DNA of 64,000 nucleotides from Maribacter cobaltidurans. GTDB taxonomy: Bacteria > Bacteroidota > Bacteroidia > Flavobacteriales > Flavobacteriaceae. The translations under genes were made by a program, and so were the position numbers. The notes beneath the pieces were generated by a model, which had not been told where the DNA came from, made no database searches, and saw nothing but the letters and a program-made list of their open reading frames with translations. Each line of letters starts with the position of its first letter. The first letter of the stretch is position 1. Below, one piece after another: positions 7,881 through 15,839 of this stretch. The stretch covers positions 3,153,001 through 3,217,000 of the forward strand of contig NZ_CP022957.1 of assembly GCF_002269385.1 (NCBI RefSeq), in the 5' to 3' direction.

Positions 7881-8708
7881 ATGAAAACACTTAATGAACT
7901 CAAAGATACTTTATCGGATAGTTTTGGTAGTTTATTAAAATCCGCCGCGGAAATGATTCCCCAAATTGTTTTGGGTATCGTTGGTTTGATATTAGCATGG
8001 TTAATCATTAAAATAATACTATTCATCCTAAAACGAATCTTGAAGGCGGTTAAAATCGACGTTCTTTCCCAACGTGTGGCAGACGCCAAATTATTTGGGG
8101 ACAAGCAACTCAAAATCGATTTGCTCAAGGTAGCCTTGTCTACCGCCAAAATTCTTTTGATTTTAATGTTTACCGTTGTTTTGGCCCAGATATTAAAATT
8201 GAACGCCATATCCGATGGCATCTATTCCCTATTGGGCTACCTACCTACCTTTATAAGTGCCTTGCTACTGCTTGTTGGCGGACTCTATTTGGCTACGGTA
8301 GTAAAAAAGGCAACCTTGAAACTATTTGAATCCATGGGTGTGGGCGGATCAAAAGTGGTCAGTGGCGCACTATTTTACTTGATTACTTTTTTTGTTTCCA
8401 TTACCGCTTTGAACCAAGCAGGTATAGAAACCCAAATCATAACCAGTAATTTTACCTTAATATTGGGTGCTTTTTTATTGGCGTTCGCCTTGGCTTTGGG
8501 TCTTGGTGCCAGAGAGGTGGTAGGAGACCTTTTGCGAACATTTTATTCTAGGAGAATCTATGAGGTTGGGGATCAGGTAAAAATTGGCAAAATTGAGGGA
8601 AAGGTAGAAGCCATTGATAACATTTCCATGGTCGTGAAGACCAAATCGGGTAAGTTGGTCGTGCCCATCAAGAAAATTGTGGAGAGTACCGTTGAGGTAA
8701 GTGACTAA
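7881..8708 (+). CDS. MscS-like mechanosensitive channel family protein
   Basis: This is a 275-residue inner-membrane protein with about four to five hydrophobic helices: near residues 24-47, 90-112, 117-140, 160-182 and 190-210. It ends in a short beta domain, YEVGDQVKIGKIEGKVEAID followed by VVKTKSGKLVVPIKKI, which matches the MscS middle domain. The pore-helix region is glycine- and alanine-rich (FALALGLGAREVVGDLL). The large C-terminal alpha/beta cage of MscS is missing, as in short CmpX/YnaI-type relatives. It is third in the sigma factor operon, 7 bases after the 62-residue gene. A link between membrane tension and the sigma factor is plausible but not shown. Confidence 0.85.
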   Translation: MKTLNELKDTLSDSFGSLLKSAAEMIPQIVLGIVGLILAWLIIKIILFILKRILKAVKIDVLSQRVADAKLFGDKQLKIDLLKVALSTAKILLILMFTVVLAQILKLNAISDGIYSLLGYLPTFISALLLLVGGLYLATVVKKATLKLFESMGVGGSKVVSGALFYLITFFVSITALNQAGIETQIITSNFTLILGAFLLAFALALGLGAREVVGDLLRTFYSRRIYEVGDQVKIGKIEGKVEAIDNISMVVKTKSGKLVVPIKKIVESTVEVSD

Positions 8709-8762
8709 TTTTGGACGATTTTTTGGGCGTATCAAAATAAGAGGGATTCATAATTTATTCCT

Positions 8763-8770
8763 TAATTTTG
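8763..8770 (+). promoter_or_regulatory. -7 promoter box of clpP
   Basis: TAATTTTG matches TAnnTTTG exactly, 23 bases before the clpP ATG. A second TAATTTTG at 8706-8713 overlaps the stop codon of the MscS-like gene. Neither has a clear -33 box. Confidence 0.5.
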
Positions 8771-8793
8771 AGACTGATTAAAAAAAAACAAAT

Positions 8794-9342
8794 ATGAGTT
8801 CTAAAAAAGGAAAAATACAGGAAGCTATAGATGAGAAAATGTTGGCCGAAAGAAAGGTCTTTCTTTGGGGGCAGGTAGATGACGATTCCGCCAAACATGT
8901 CATAGATAGATTGCTGTATTTGGATATGCAAAACCATAAAGAAATACAATTGTACATCAATAGTCCGGGAGGATATGTAACCTCTGGTTTCGCTATGTAC
9001 GATACCATAAAATCATTGAAGAGTCCGGTTTCTACTATTTGTACCGGATTAGCCGCATCCATGGGGTCTATTTTGTTATCCGTTGGTAAAAAGGGACGAC
9101 GTTTTATACAGCCCCATGCGCAGGTAATGATACACCAACCAAGCGGTGGTGCCAGGGGACAAGCATCCAATATAGAAATACAGGCGAAGGAAATTATAAA
9201 GACCAAGGAATTAAGTGCCCAAATATTGGCGGACAACTGTGGACAAACCTTTGAAAAAGTGTTGAAGGATTTTGACCGTGACTATTGGATGAACGCAGAA
9301 GAATCCATCGAGTATGGAATAGTTGACGCAGTTATGGATTAA
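8794..9342 (+). CDS. clpP: ATP-dependent Clp protease proteolytic subunit
   Basis: This is the serine peptidase ring of the Clp protease, which degrades unfolded and tagged proteins with a ClpX or ClpA/C ATPase. The catalytic triad is complete and spaced as in E. coli ClpP: S89 in GLAASMGS, H114 in VMIHQPSGG, and D163 in DFDRDYWM. The oxyanion strand YINSPGGYVTSGFAMYD is also present. At 182 residues it is slightly shorter than usual, with little or no propeptide. No clpX or tig lies beside it, so this may be a second ClpP paralogue separate from a clpP-clpX pair elsewhere (inference). A strong hairpin follows but faces the other strand. Confidence 0.93.
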   Translation: MSSKKGKIQEAIDEKMLAERKVFLWGQVDDDSAKHVIDRLLYLDMQNHKEIQLYINSPGGYVTSGFAMYDTIKSLKSPVSTICTGLAASMGSILLSVGKKGRRFIQPHAQVMIHQPSGGARGQASNIEIQAKEIIKTKELSAQILADNCGQTFEKVLKDFDRDYWMNAEESIEYGIVDAVMD

Positions 9343-9361
9343 TTAAGGAATAATATTCCAT

Positions 9362-9400
9362 AAAAAAAAGGTCCTTCACACCGTCAATGTGAAGGACCTT
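9362..9400 (-). terminator. Intrinsic terminator of the photolyase operon (minus strand)
   Basis: A perfect 13-bp stem (9368-9380 with 9388-9400) and 7-base loop is followed, on the minus strand, by a T-run (plus-strand A-run 9362-9369). It ends transcripts coming from the photolyase genes. On the plus strand the T-run is missing, so it serves clpP weakly at best. Confidence 0.85.
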
Positions 9401-9488
9401 CTTGGATATATATAGACGCTCTCGCGGAATAGTCTATTTATCATTACTAAAGTTAATTGATTGAACGTATTTTAAGTTTAATTATTTG

Positions 9489-11021
9489 TTAAAATTCATC
9501 AAGATTATTGATGATTTCGGATGATTTTTTTCGAATGTACTCCATTTCCCCAGTTTCTTTCTTTTCTAGCAAACTCATCATCATGTTCATACGCTGATTG
9601 TCCTTGAAATACTCTTTTTTAGTATCCAAAAAGTTCCAGTATAGGATATTAAACGGGCATGCGTCGTTCCCTTTCTTTACATTGTGTTTATAATGACAAG
9701 AACCGCAGTAATCGCTCATTTTATTTATATAATTGGCACTACTTACATAGGGTTTAGTGGCAACGACTCCACCATCTGCGAATTGGCTCATACCCCTCGT
9801 ATTGGTAATTTCAACCCACTCAATGGCGTCAATATAAACTCCCAAGTACCAGCGATCAACTTCATCTGGGTCCATTTGGGTAAGTAAGGCAAAATTTCCA
9901 ATTATCATAAGTCGTTGTATATGGTGGGAGTAGGCATCTGACAAACTTTGTCCAATGGCATGTTTTAGGCAGTTCATCTTGGTGTTGCCGGTCCAGAAAA
10001 ATTCTGGGAGTTTATTGTGGTTTTCCAATTTGTTTATATGGGCGTAATTTGGCATTTCCTTCCAATAGATTCCCCTCATATACTCTCTCCAACCTAGGAT
10101 TTGTCGTATAAAACCCTCCACTTGAGAAATATGGATGCCCTCCTTGTTTTCATGGTAGTGTTGTAATACTTTATCAATTACTTCCCTAGGACTTACTATT
10201 TTGGAGTTCATGGCAAAGGACAAACGCGAGTGAAAGAGGTACTTCTCTTGGGTATGCATGGCATCCTGATAATCCCCAAAATAGATTAGGAGCTCCTTAC
10301 AAAAGTAGTTGAGTACGGAAAGACAATCTGCCCTACTGATGGGCCAATTGAAATTTTCCAGTTCAATTTCGCCAAAGGTTTCCACTCCCGCTTCCCTAAA
10401 TTCTTCTACCACTTTGCTTACATTTTTCCGAAATCCCCGTTCATGCGGAATTTTTGGTTCACCTTTCCATTTTTTGCGATTGCTCTGGTCATAGTTCCAC
10501 TTTCCACCCTCGGGTTGTCCATTTTCTACCATGATGCCATGCTTCTTCCGCATCATTCTGTAAAAGGATTCCATCAAAAGTTGTTTTTTCCCCGAAAAGA
10601 AATTCTTTAACTCGTACCGACTTGTATAAAAATGCTCCGTATCCACGGCACGGGTTTCAATTTTTAAGGATTTAGCAATTTGTTTTAGCTGCTCATCCAA
10701 TCGAAATTCGTCCGGTAATTGGTATTCAAATTGTTCTGCTTTGGTTTCCTTGACATAATGTTTTATTATTTTGGTTAGGTATTGGGGATTGTTCTTATCC
10801 CCAATTTTTAAATAAATGAACCTATGTCCCTTGTCCGATAGATCTTCTTTGAAGGAACGCATGGCCAAAAAGAAGGCCGTGACCTTTTGTATGTGATGTT
10901 TTACATAGTCCGTCTCCTGTCGCATTTCTGCCATGAGGTAGATTACATTGTCCTCCACCGATTCAAACCAACTATGTTTTTGGTTAAGCTGATCTCCTAA
11001 TATCAATCTTAGGGTTTTCAT
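9489..11021 (-). CDS. Cryptochrome/photolyase-related protein, FeS-BCP type ((6-4) photolyase-like)
   Basis: This is a flavin enzyme of the bacterial iron-sulfur photolyase group, represented by Agrobacterium PhrB, which repairs (6-4) photoproducts using light. The 510-residue protein starts with the antenna domain LRLILGDQLNQKHSWFE. Four cysteines placed like the PhrB 4Fe-4S ligands are visible: C351 (KMNCLKHA), C439 and C442 (YCGSCHYKH), and C455 (ACPFN). FAD-pocket segments GWREYMRGIYW and NTRGMSQFADGG are also present. It is the last gene of an operon, 12 bases after the cryptochrome-DASH gene and two genes after a flavin reductase. A perfect terminator follows. The repair substrate is inferred from the family. 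Confidence 0.93.
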   Translation of the reverse strand: MKTLRLILGDQLNQKHSWFESVEDNVIYLMAEMRQETDYVKHHIQKVTAFFLAMRSFKEDLSDKGHRFIYLKIGDKNNPQYLTKIIKHYVKETKAEQFEYQLPDEFRLDEQLKQIAKSLKIETRAVDTEHFYTSRYELKNFFSGKKQLLMESFYRMMRKKHGIMVENGQPEGGKWNYDQSNRKKWKGEPKIPHERGFRKNVSKVVEEFREAGVETFGEIELENFNWPISRADCLSVLNYFCKELLIYFGDYQDAMHTQEKYLFHSRLSFAMNSKIVSPREVIDKVLQHYHENKEGIHISQVEGFIRQILGWREYMRGIYWKEMPNYAHINKLENHNKLPEFFWTGNTKMNCLKHAIGQSLSDAYSHHIQRLMIIGNFALLTQMDPDEVDRWYLGVYIDAIEWVEITNTRGMSQFADGGVVATKPYVSSANYINKMSDYCGSCHYKHNVKKGNDACPFNILYWNFLDTKKEYFKDNQRMNMMMSLLEKKETGEMEYIRKKSSEIINNLDEF

Positions 11022-11033
11022 TTTATTATTATT

Positions 11034-12329
11034 TTAAAATAGGGATTCTTGGAGCCACTCCCTTTGAAACTTCCCATTGGCATCATAGCGTTCCGCTTGT
11101 AGTTTGGTGTTAAATTTACGGTCCCTAGGGTCGTTGCCAACACCACTGTTGTACATCCAGTTGCCCCAATTGCTATGTACATCGTAATCGATTAGCATGC
11201 TTTCAAAATAGGCGACACCATAGCGCCAATCCTGCTCCAGTTCCTTGGCCCAGTAACTCGCTACATTTTGCCGACCTCTATTGCTCATCCATCCGGTTTT
11301 TTCCAATTCCTTCATGTTGGCATTGACAAAGGAATCTGCAGTATTCCCCGATGTCCATTGGTTTAATGTTGCCTTATCAAAATTCCAATCGTAGTTTTTA
11401 TTTAATATTCCACGGATCTGAAAGATTTTTGGACCATGTTTTAAGGATACATATTTGAAAAAATCACGCCATATCAATTCAAATATCAAGCAATAGGTAT
11501 CCTGATTTTTTTTAACTTTTTTTTCGAATTTCTTTACCTCCCAATAAATGGTACGTGCAGAAATACTGCCGTTTGCCAACCAAGCCGAAAGTTTGGAGCT
11601 GTAATCCGTCCCCATGAGACCATTTCTGGTCTTTTTATAATAGGCCAACTTTTTGGTTTGCCAGAAATAATGGTCGATTCTTTGCAAAGCCTGTGTTTCA
11701 CCACCTTTAAATGGAAATGCCGATCGTCTGTCCTGTATAGGTTCGCACAAACCAAGATCGGCCAACGAAGGAATTTTCGTTTGGTTTTCCACAAGATTTG
11801 TTTCGGGGAAAACCTTCGCGAATTTTTCTACGGAACGCACGGTACTGAGTTTTTCGCATTTTTTTCTAAAGTCCGTAAAAACCTTTGGTATGTCCTGAAA
11901 ATTAGAATATGGAATGTCCTCTGGATGAAATAGGAATTGATCGTAGCTTTCATTAAAACGTACCTTTTCATCAAATTGCCTTTTTACGGAATCCGATATG
12001 GAAACTTCATCACGCGTCCACTCTTTTTGAAGATAAATCGTATCAATTTCATGTTCCTTAACAAGCAGTGGTATATGTTCCGAGGATTTTCCAAAAAACA
12101 CGAACAGCGGAATATTGTATTTTTTCAGGTTGGCTCGTAATTCCTTTACGGACTCAATTGAAAATTGGGCCCTGAACCGTTCCGTTTTTTTAAATCCAAA
12201 GTCTCCCGGCCCAAAATAAAGCGCATCAAAACAATAGGCCCCTAACACTTTCTCGCCCTTGCTCGCTTTAATAAGGGAGACATTGTCCTGTACCCGTAAA
12301 TCATTCCTGAACCAAACCAAATTATTCAT
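11034..12329 (-). CDS. Cryptochrome DASH / DNA photolyase family protein
   Basis: This is a class I photolyase-type flavoprotein of the DASH group, which repairs cyclobutane dimers in single-stranded DNA or acts as a blue-light receptor. The antenna domain begins [16 protein letters not shown]. The FAD-binding half has [59 protein letters not shown] and [20 protein letters not shown]. The ending [20 protein letters not shown] is typical of DASH proteins. I chose the ATG at 12329 because the family motif starts there; a GTG at 12362 would add 11 residues. It lies between a flavin reductase and the FeS photolyase, so the operon could give both enzymes reduced flavin. Confidence 0.94.
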   Translation of the reverse strand: MNNLVWFRNDLRVQDNVSLIKASKGEKVLGAYCFDALYFGPGDFGFKKTERFRAQFSIESVKELRANLKKYNIPLFVFFGKSSEHIPLLVKEHEIDTIYLQKEWTRDEVSISDSVKRQFDEKVRFNESYDQFLFHPEDIPYSNFQDIPKVFTDFRKKCEKLSTVRSVEKFAKVFPETNLVENQTKIPSLADLGLCEPIQDRRSAFPFKGGETQALQRIDHYFWQTKKLAYYKKTRNGLMGTDYSSKLSAWLANGSISARTIYWEVKKFEKKVKKNQDTYCLIFELIWRDFFKYVSLKHGPKIFQIRGILNKNYDWNFDKATLNQWTSGNTADSFVNANMKELEKTGWMSNRGRQNVASYWAKELEQDWRYGVAYFESMLIDYDVHSNWGNWMYNSGVGNDPRDRKFNTKLQAERYDANGKFQREWLQESLF

Positions 12330-12371
12330 GCACGCTGTTTTTGTTTCTTCTGCACTTTTCACTACAATATT

Positions 12372-13100
12372 TTATGGCTTCCCATTTTCTTTCCCATTTT
12401 TTTCTCCATACAAACGAAAGTCCACAAACGGGGCAGACTTTAGAGGCAAGATGAAGCTTTTTATGGGCCATTTTTTTTCCTCTGTTTTCACGGTTGGCCG
12501 GGCATATGCAAACCTTTTCAGTAGTTTTGGTAAGGCATATCCGTCCAATCCAATATTGGCGATGCTCTGGGCGCTTTCCAAATCCATACTTCCATCGTCA
12601 AAAATGGCATTCTCCGGAAGGTACAAATGCTCGATTGCCCCAATGACCATGATGCAGCCGTTCTCTTTAATAGGATATTCATTTACGTAGGAACAACCCA
12701 ATTTGATATGACTTTCTCTAACGTAGGGCGCTTGGAATCCATCGAGGTATTCCTCGGTCAGACCTGTTTTTTCAAATTCCGATGTTGTTTCCCCATATTT
12801 GGCCGAAGTCTGATGGCTTTGTTCGAGTATGGAACTGTTCACATGGTTTACTGTAAAAAAACCAGTAGATTTAATGTTGTTATATGTATCTCTACGCACC
12901 GTCAAAGGTCGCAGAATGAAACCGAGCATCGCAGGGTTACTTCCAATATGGGTGATTGAATTAAAAATCCCCAAATTTGTAACTCCGTTAAGGGATTTTG
13001 TGCCCAAAAGATTACTTGGTCTATATCCTGATGAACTATTGATTAAATTTGCCCTATATCGATTGGGAAGATTTATTAAATCTGAATGGTTGAAATGCAT
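12372..13100 (-). CDS. Flavin reductase family protein (FMN-binding split barrel)
   Basis: This is a 242-residue protein of the flavin reductase-like family, which binds FMN or FAD and reduces it with NAD(P)H. The family core is visible as [20 protein letters not shown], then [20 protein letters not shown], then the [20 protein letters not shown] and [10 protein letters not shown] strands. It begins the operon with the two photolyase genes. Its stop lies 9 bases before the alternative GTG start, and 42 bases before the preferred ATG, of the DASH gene. Supply of reduced flavin to the photolyases is a reasonable inference. It is divergent from kmo, itself an FAD enzyme, with a 126-base shared upstream region. 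Confidence 0.88.
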   Translation of the reverse strand: MHFNHSDLINLPNRYRANLINSSSGYRPSNLLGTKSLNGVTNLGIFNSITHIGSNPAMLGFILRPLTVRRDTYNNIKSTGFFTVNHVNSSILEQSHQTSAKYGETTSEFEKTGLTEEYLDGFQAPYVRESHIKLGCSYVNEYPIKENGCIMVIGAIEHLYLPENAIFDDGSMDLESAQSIANIGLDGYALPKLLKRFAYARPTVKTEEKKWPIKSFILPLKSAPFVDFRLYGEKNGKENGKP

Positions 13101-13149
13101 AACCTTATTTAAAATGTCTAATAAAATTAATTATTACTTAAACAAAAAG

Positions 13150-13164
13150 AGTTAATATTTAACT
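13150..13164. promoter_or_regulatory. Palindrome between flavin reductase and kmo
   Basis: AGTTAA-TAT-TTAACT is a perfect 6-bp dyad with a 3-base centre in the 126-base divergent region. It is a possible operator. AT-richness makes chance occurrence fairly likely. Confidence 0.3.
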
Positions 13165-13226
13165 AAAACCTGTTTTATTTCTTTTTGCTTCCCCATTAAA
13201 AAATATCTCAATCTAGCTTACAACAT

Positions 13227-14579
13227 ATGACCCAGACTAAAAGGAACATTGCAATTATAGGCTCAGGACTAGTAGGTTCGTTATTGGCCATTTATTTAAG
13301 AAAGTATGGGCATACGATTACGGTCTTTGATAGAAGACCTGATATCCGAGAAGTAGAATTTTCAGGTAGGTCCATTAACCTGGCCATGAGCAATAGAGGG
13401 TGGAAGGCACTAAAGGAAGTGAATATCGATGAAGAAATAAGGAAGATTGGAATTCCATTGGATAAGAGGGCGATGCATGTTATAGGAAAGGCGGAATACT
13501 ATCAAAAATATGGGAAGGAAGGAGAAGCTATATGGTCAATTTCCAGAGGTGTACTCAACAAAAAGATGATCGATCTTGCGGAAAATGCCGGGGTTGAATT
13601 TAGATTTGAGGAAAAGGTCTGGGATGTTGACTTACCCAATGCCCAGGTATTTACCGGCGAAACCGAAAAAGGGGAGTGGAAGGCCTATGATTTTGACTTA
13701 GTGTTCGGTTGTGACGGGGCTTTTTCGAGGGTACGCCATAAAATGCAGCGAAGGAGTCGGTTCGATTATTCCCAGGACTTCATTGACGTTGGTTATAAGG
13801 AACTTACTATTCCTCCCAATGCAGATGGGACGCACAAACTGGACCGAAACTCATTTCATATTTGGCCACGCGGCCAATTTATGTTTATTGCCATGCCCAA
13901 TTTAGATGGCAGCTTTACCTGTACCCTGTTTATGCCGTTTGAAGGGGATGTTTCCTTTGAAAGTATTAAGACCAAGGAAGATGCCAAACATTTTTTTGGC
14001 ACCTATTTCCCCAACGTTAAGAACGATATTGAAAACTTAATGCAGGATTTCTTTAAAAACCCTACAAGTGCGATGGTGACCATGAAATGTTACCCATGGA
14101 CTTATTGGGATAAAGTGGCCCTTGTAGGCGACTCTGCGCATGCCATAGTCCCATTTTATGGACAAGGTATGAATGCAGGTTTTGAGGATATTTATGTGCT
14201 AAACTCTATAATACAGGAACAGGGAGATGATTGGGAGGCTATCTTCAAAAATTATCAGGAAGTCCGTAAGCCAAATGGCGATGCGATAGCCGAATTGAGC
14301 TATCGAAATTTTATAGAAATGAGTAGCAAAACGGCAGATCCCATGTTTTTGCTACAAAAAAAGATAGAGAAAAGGTTCTCAGAAAAATATCCTGAGAAAT
14401 GGATTCCTGTATATAGCAGGGTTACTTTTTCGGACCGGCCTTATTCAGAAGCCTTGGCCATAGGTGATTTTCAGGAGAAAATTATGCAAGAAGTGATGGC
14501 CATGCCCAAAATTGAGGAGAAATGGGATAGCATTGAGGTAGAAAATAAAATTCTAAAAGCACTTGAAATGGGTCATTGA
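13227..14579 (+). CDS. kmo: Kynurenine 3-monooxygenase
   Basis: This FAD-dependent aromatic hydroxylase converts L-kynurenine to 3-hydroxykynurenine with NADPH and oxygen. The Rossmann motif IAIIGSGLVGSLLAIYLRKYG is at the N-terminus. A DRRPDIR-type segment and GRSINLAMSNRGWKAL follow, both typical of KMO. VFGCDGAFSRVRHKM and the second FAD motif VALVGDSAHAIVPFYGQGMN are clear. At 450 residues the protein is full length, and the C-terminal helices are present. Its product is a substrate of the kynureninase at 2644-3915. The 3' end overlaps the convergent DUF4174 gene by 7 bp. The gene stands alone, and the upstream region carries a palindrome that might be an operator. Confidence 0.96.
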   Translation: MTQTKRNIAIIGSGLVGSLLAIYLRKYGHTITVFDRRPDIREVEFSGRSINLAMSNRGWKALKEVNIDEEIRKIGIPLDKRAMHVIGKAEYYQKYGKEGEAIWSISRGVLNKKMIDLAENAGVEFRFEEKVWDVDLPNAQVFTGETEKGEWKAYDFDLVFGCDGAFSRVRHKMQRRSRFDYSQDFIDVGYKELTIPPNADGTHKLDRNSFHIWPRGQFMFIAMPNLDGSFTCTLFMPFEGDVSFESIKTKEDAKHFFGTYFPNVKNDIENLMQDFFKNPTSAMVTMKCYPWTYWDKVALVGDSAHAIVPFYGQGMNAGFEDIYVLNSIIQEQGDDWEAIFKNYQEVRKPNGDAIAELSYRNFIEMSSKTADPMFLLQKKIEKRFSEKYPEKWIPVYSRVTFSDRPYSEALAIGDFQEKIMQEVMAMPKIEEKWDSIEVENKILKALEMGH

Positions 14580-14989
14580 TCGTTGTTGGCTCTCATTTCG
14601 GCCTGTCTCATGGGCATACCGTCAATCAGGTCGAAGACTTTTTTAGGGATTAAGGGATAGGTTTCCTTTAACTTAATTCCGCCATCCTTCCCAATTAAAA
14701 TATAACCGTTGAATTTCTCGGGAAATTCTCTTTCGTAATTTATCCTTTCTTGGCTGATGGTGGTTAGATTTTTATTGAAAAGAAAAAGTACGACTACATC
14801 CCTCTCTTGCCAGGAATTCAACTGTGAATTTACTAAGTCAAATGCTCGTTTTGAACTACTCCTTTCTGAATCGGTATCGGTAAGTATTAGAATCCTATTT
14901 TTCCATGTATAATCTGATAAGTTTTGTGAATACATTTTTTGAGTGTAGAGGAAGAGTAGGATTATTGCCAGTGGAATTGTTCTTTTCAT
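14573..14989 (-). CDS. DUF4174 domain-containing secreted protein
   Basis: This is a 138-residue exported protein of unknown function. It has a signal peptide ending near QKMYSQ (about residue 21 from the ATG at 14989; a GTG three bases upstream is also possible). The domain starts LSDYTWKNRILILTDTD and ends FNGYILIGKDGGIKLKETYP, a thioredoxin-like beta-alpha-beta layout without a CxxC pair. This is the DUF4174 pattern. The last base pairs overlap kmo on the other strand. It probably faces the periplasm or the outside of the cell. Confidence 0.8.
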   Translation of the reverse strand: MKRTIPLAIILLFLYTQKMYSQNLSDYTWKNRILILTDTDSERSSSKRAFDLVNSQLNSWQERDVVVLFLFNKNLTTISQERINYEREFPEKFNGYILIGKDGGIKLKETYPLIPKKVFDLIDGMPMRQAEMRANNDQ

Positions 14990-15006
14990 CACTATATAAT
15001 ATAAAT

Positions 15007-15034
15007 AAAAAAGGCCATCCTAAAAAGATGGCCT
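15007..15034 (-). terminator. Intrinsic terminator of the Nif3-DUF164 operon (minus strand)
   Basis: The stem AGGCCATC / GATGGCCT (15012-15019, 15027-15034) is followed on the minus strand by a T-run (plus-strand A-run 15007-15012). It lies just past the stop codon at 15058. Confidence 0.8.
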
Positions 15035-15057
15035 AAAAAGTTTTATTTATAAAAAGC

Positions 15058-15837
15058 TTATAGCTTGGAAAAGAGTTTTTCCATTTTTTCTTGTTCTTCG
15101 TCCGCCAAGGCAGGGTCTACCAAAATTCTACCGCTATGTTCATCGGTAATAATTTTTTTTCTGGAAGCTATTTCAACCTGAACCTGTGGTGGTATGGTAA
15201 AGAAAGAACCTCCGGAAGCTCCCCTTTCAATAGGTACAACGGCAAGGCCATTTTTTACGTTGTTTCTAATACGGGCGTAAGCCTTTACCAATCTTTCCTC
15301 TATTTGATCCTGATATTTCATGGACTCTTCCAAGAGCGCCTTTTCCTCTTTTTCAGTCTCGGCCAAGATGGCATCCAATTCACCTTTTTTGTGCTTAAGG
15401 TGTGTTTCACGTTCCGTTAATTTCTCCTTGGTCTCGGCAATAACTTCTTTCTTCTGCTCTATTTGTGCCTTGAATTCCTTAATGTTTTTCTCGGCAAGTT
15501 GAATTTCCAATTCCTGAAATTCCAATTCCTTACTAATAGAGTTGAATTCACGACTGTTCCTAACGTTCTTCTGTTGCTCCGTGTATTTTTTTATCAAGGT
15601 CTTGGCTTCCTCAATAAGGTTTTTCTTGGCACCGATTTCATAATTAATGGTTTCCAAATCGGTTTTAAGCTTATCCAGTCTTGTTTTTAGGCCAAGTACA
15701 TCATCCTCTAAATCTTCAACTTCCAAAGGTAGTTCTCCTCGTACATTTCTTATTTCATCAACTCTGGAATCAATTAATTGAAGGTCATACAACGCCCTTA
15801 ACTTTGCTTCTACAGACGAATCTTCTTTTTTTGCCAT
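15058..15837 (-). CDS. DUF164 (C4 zinc-ribbon family) coiled-coil protein lacking the zinc cysteines
   Basis: This is a 259-residue cytosolic protein dominated by a long antiparallel coiled coil (about residues 35-185) and then a small C-terminal domain. The layout and the C-terminal ASGGSFFTIPPQVQVEI...EHSGRILVDP match the CT398/DUF164 family, where this region is normally a CxxC...CxxC zinc ribbon. Here every expected Cys is replaced (Ala/Ser and His/Ser), so it should not bind zinc. Function is unknown; relatives have been linked to RNA or flagellar factors. It starts two bases after the Nif3 stop codon, so the two are co-transcribed. Confidence 0.85.
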   Translation of the reverse strand: MAKKEDSSVEAKLRALYDLQLIDSRVDEIRNVRGELPLEVEDLEDDVLGLKTRLDKLKTDLETINYEIGAKKNLIEEAKTLIKKYTEQQKNVRNSREFNSISKELEFQELEIQLAEKNIKEFKAQIEQKKEVIAETKEKLTERETHLKHKKGELDAILAETEKEEKALLEESMKYQDQIEERLVKAYARIRNNVKNGLAVVPIERGASGGSFFTIPPQVQVEIASRKKIITDEHSGRILVDPALADEEQEKMEKLFSKL

Positions 15838-15839
15838 AT

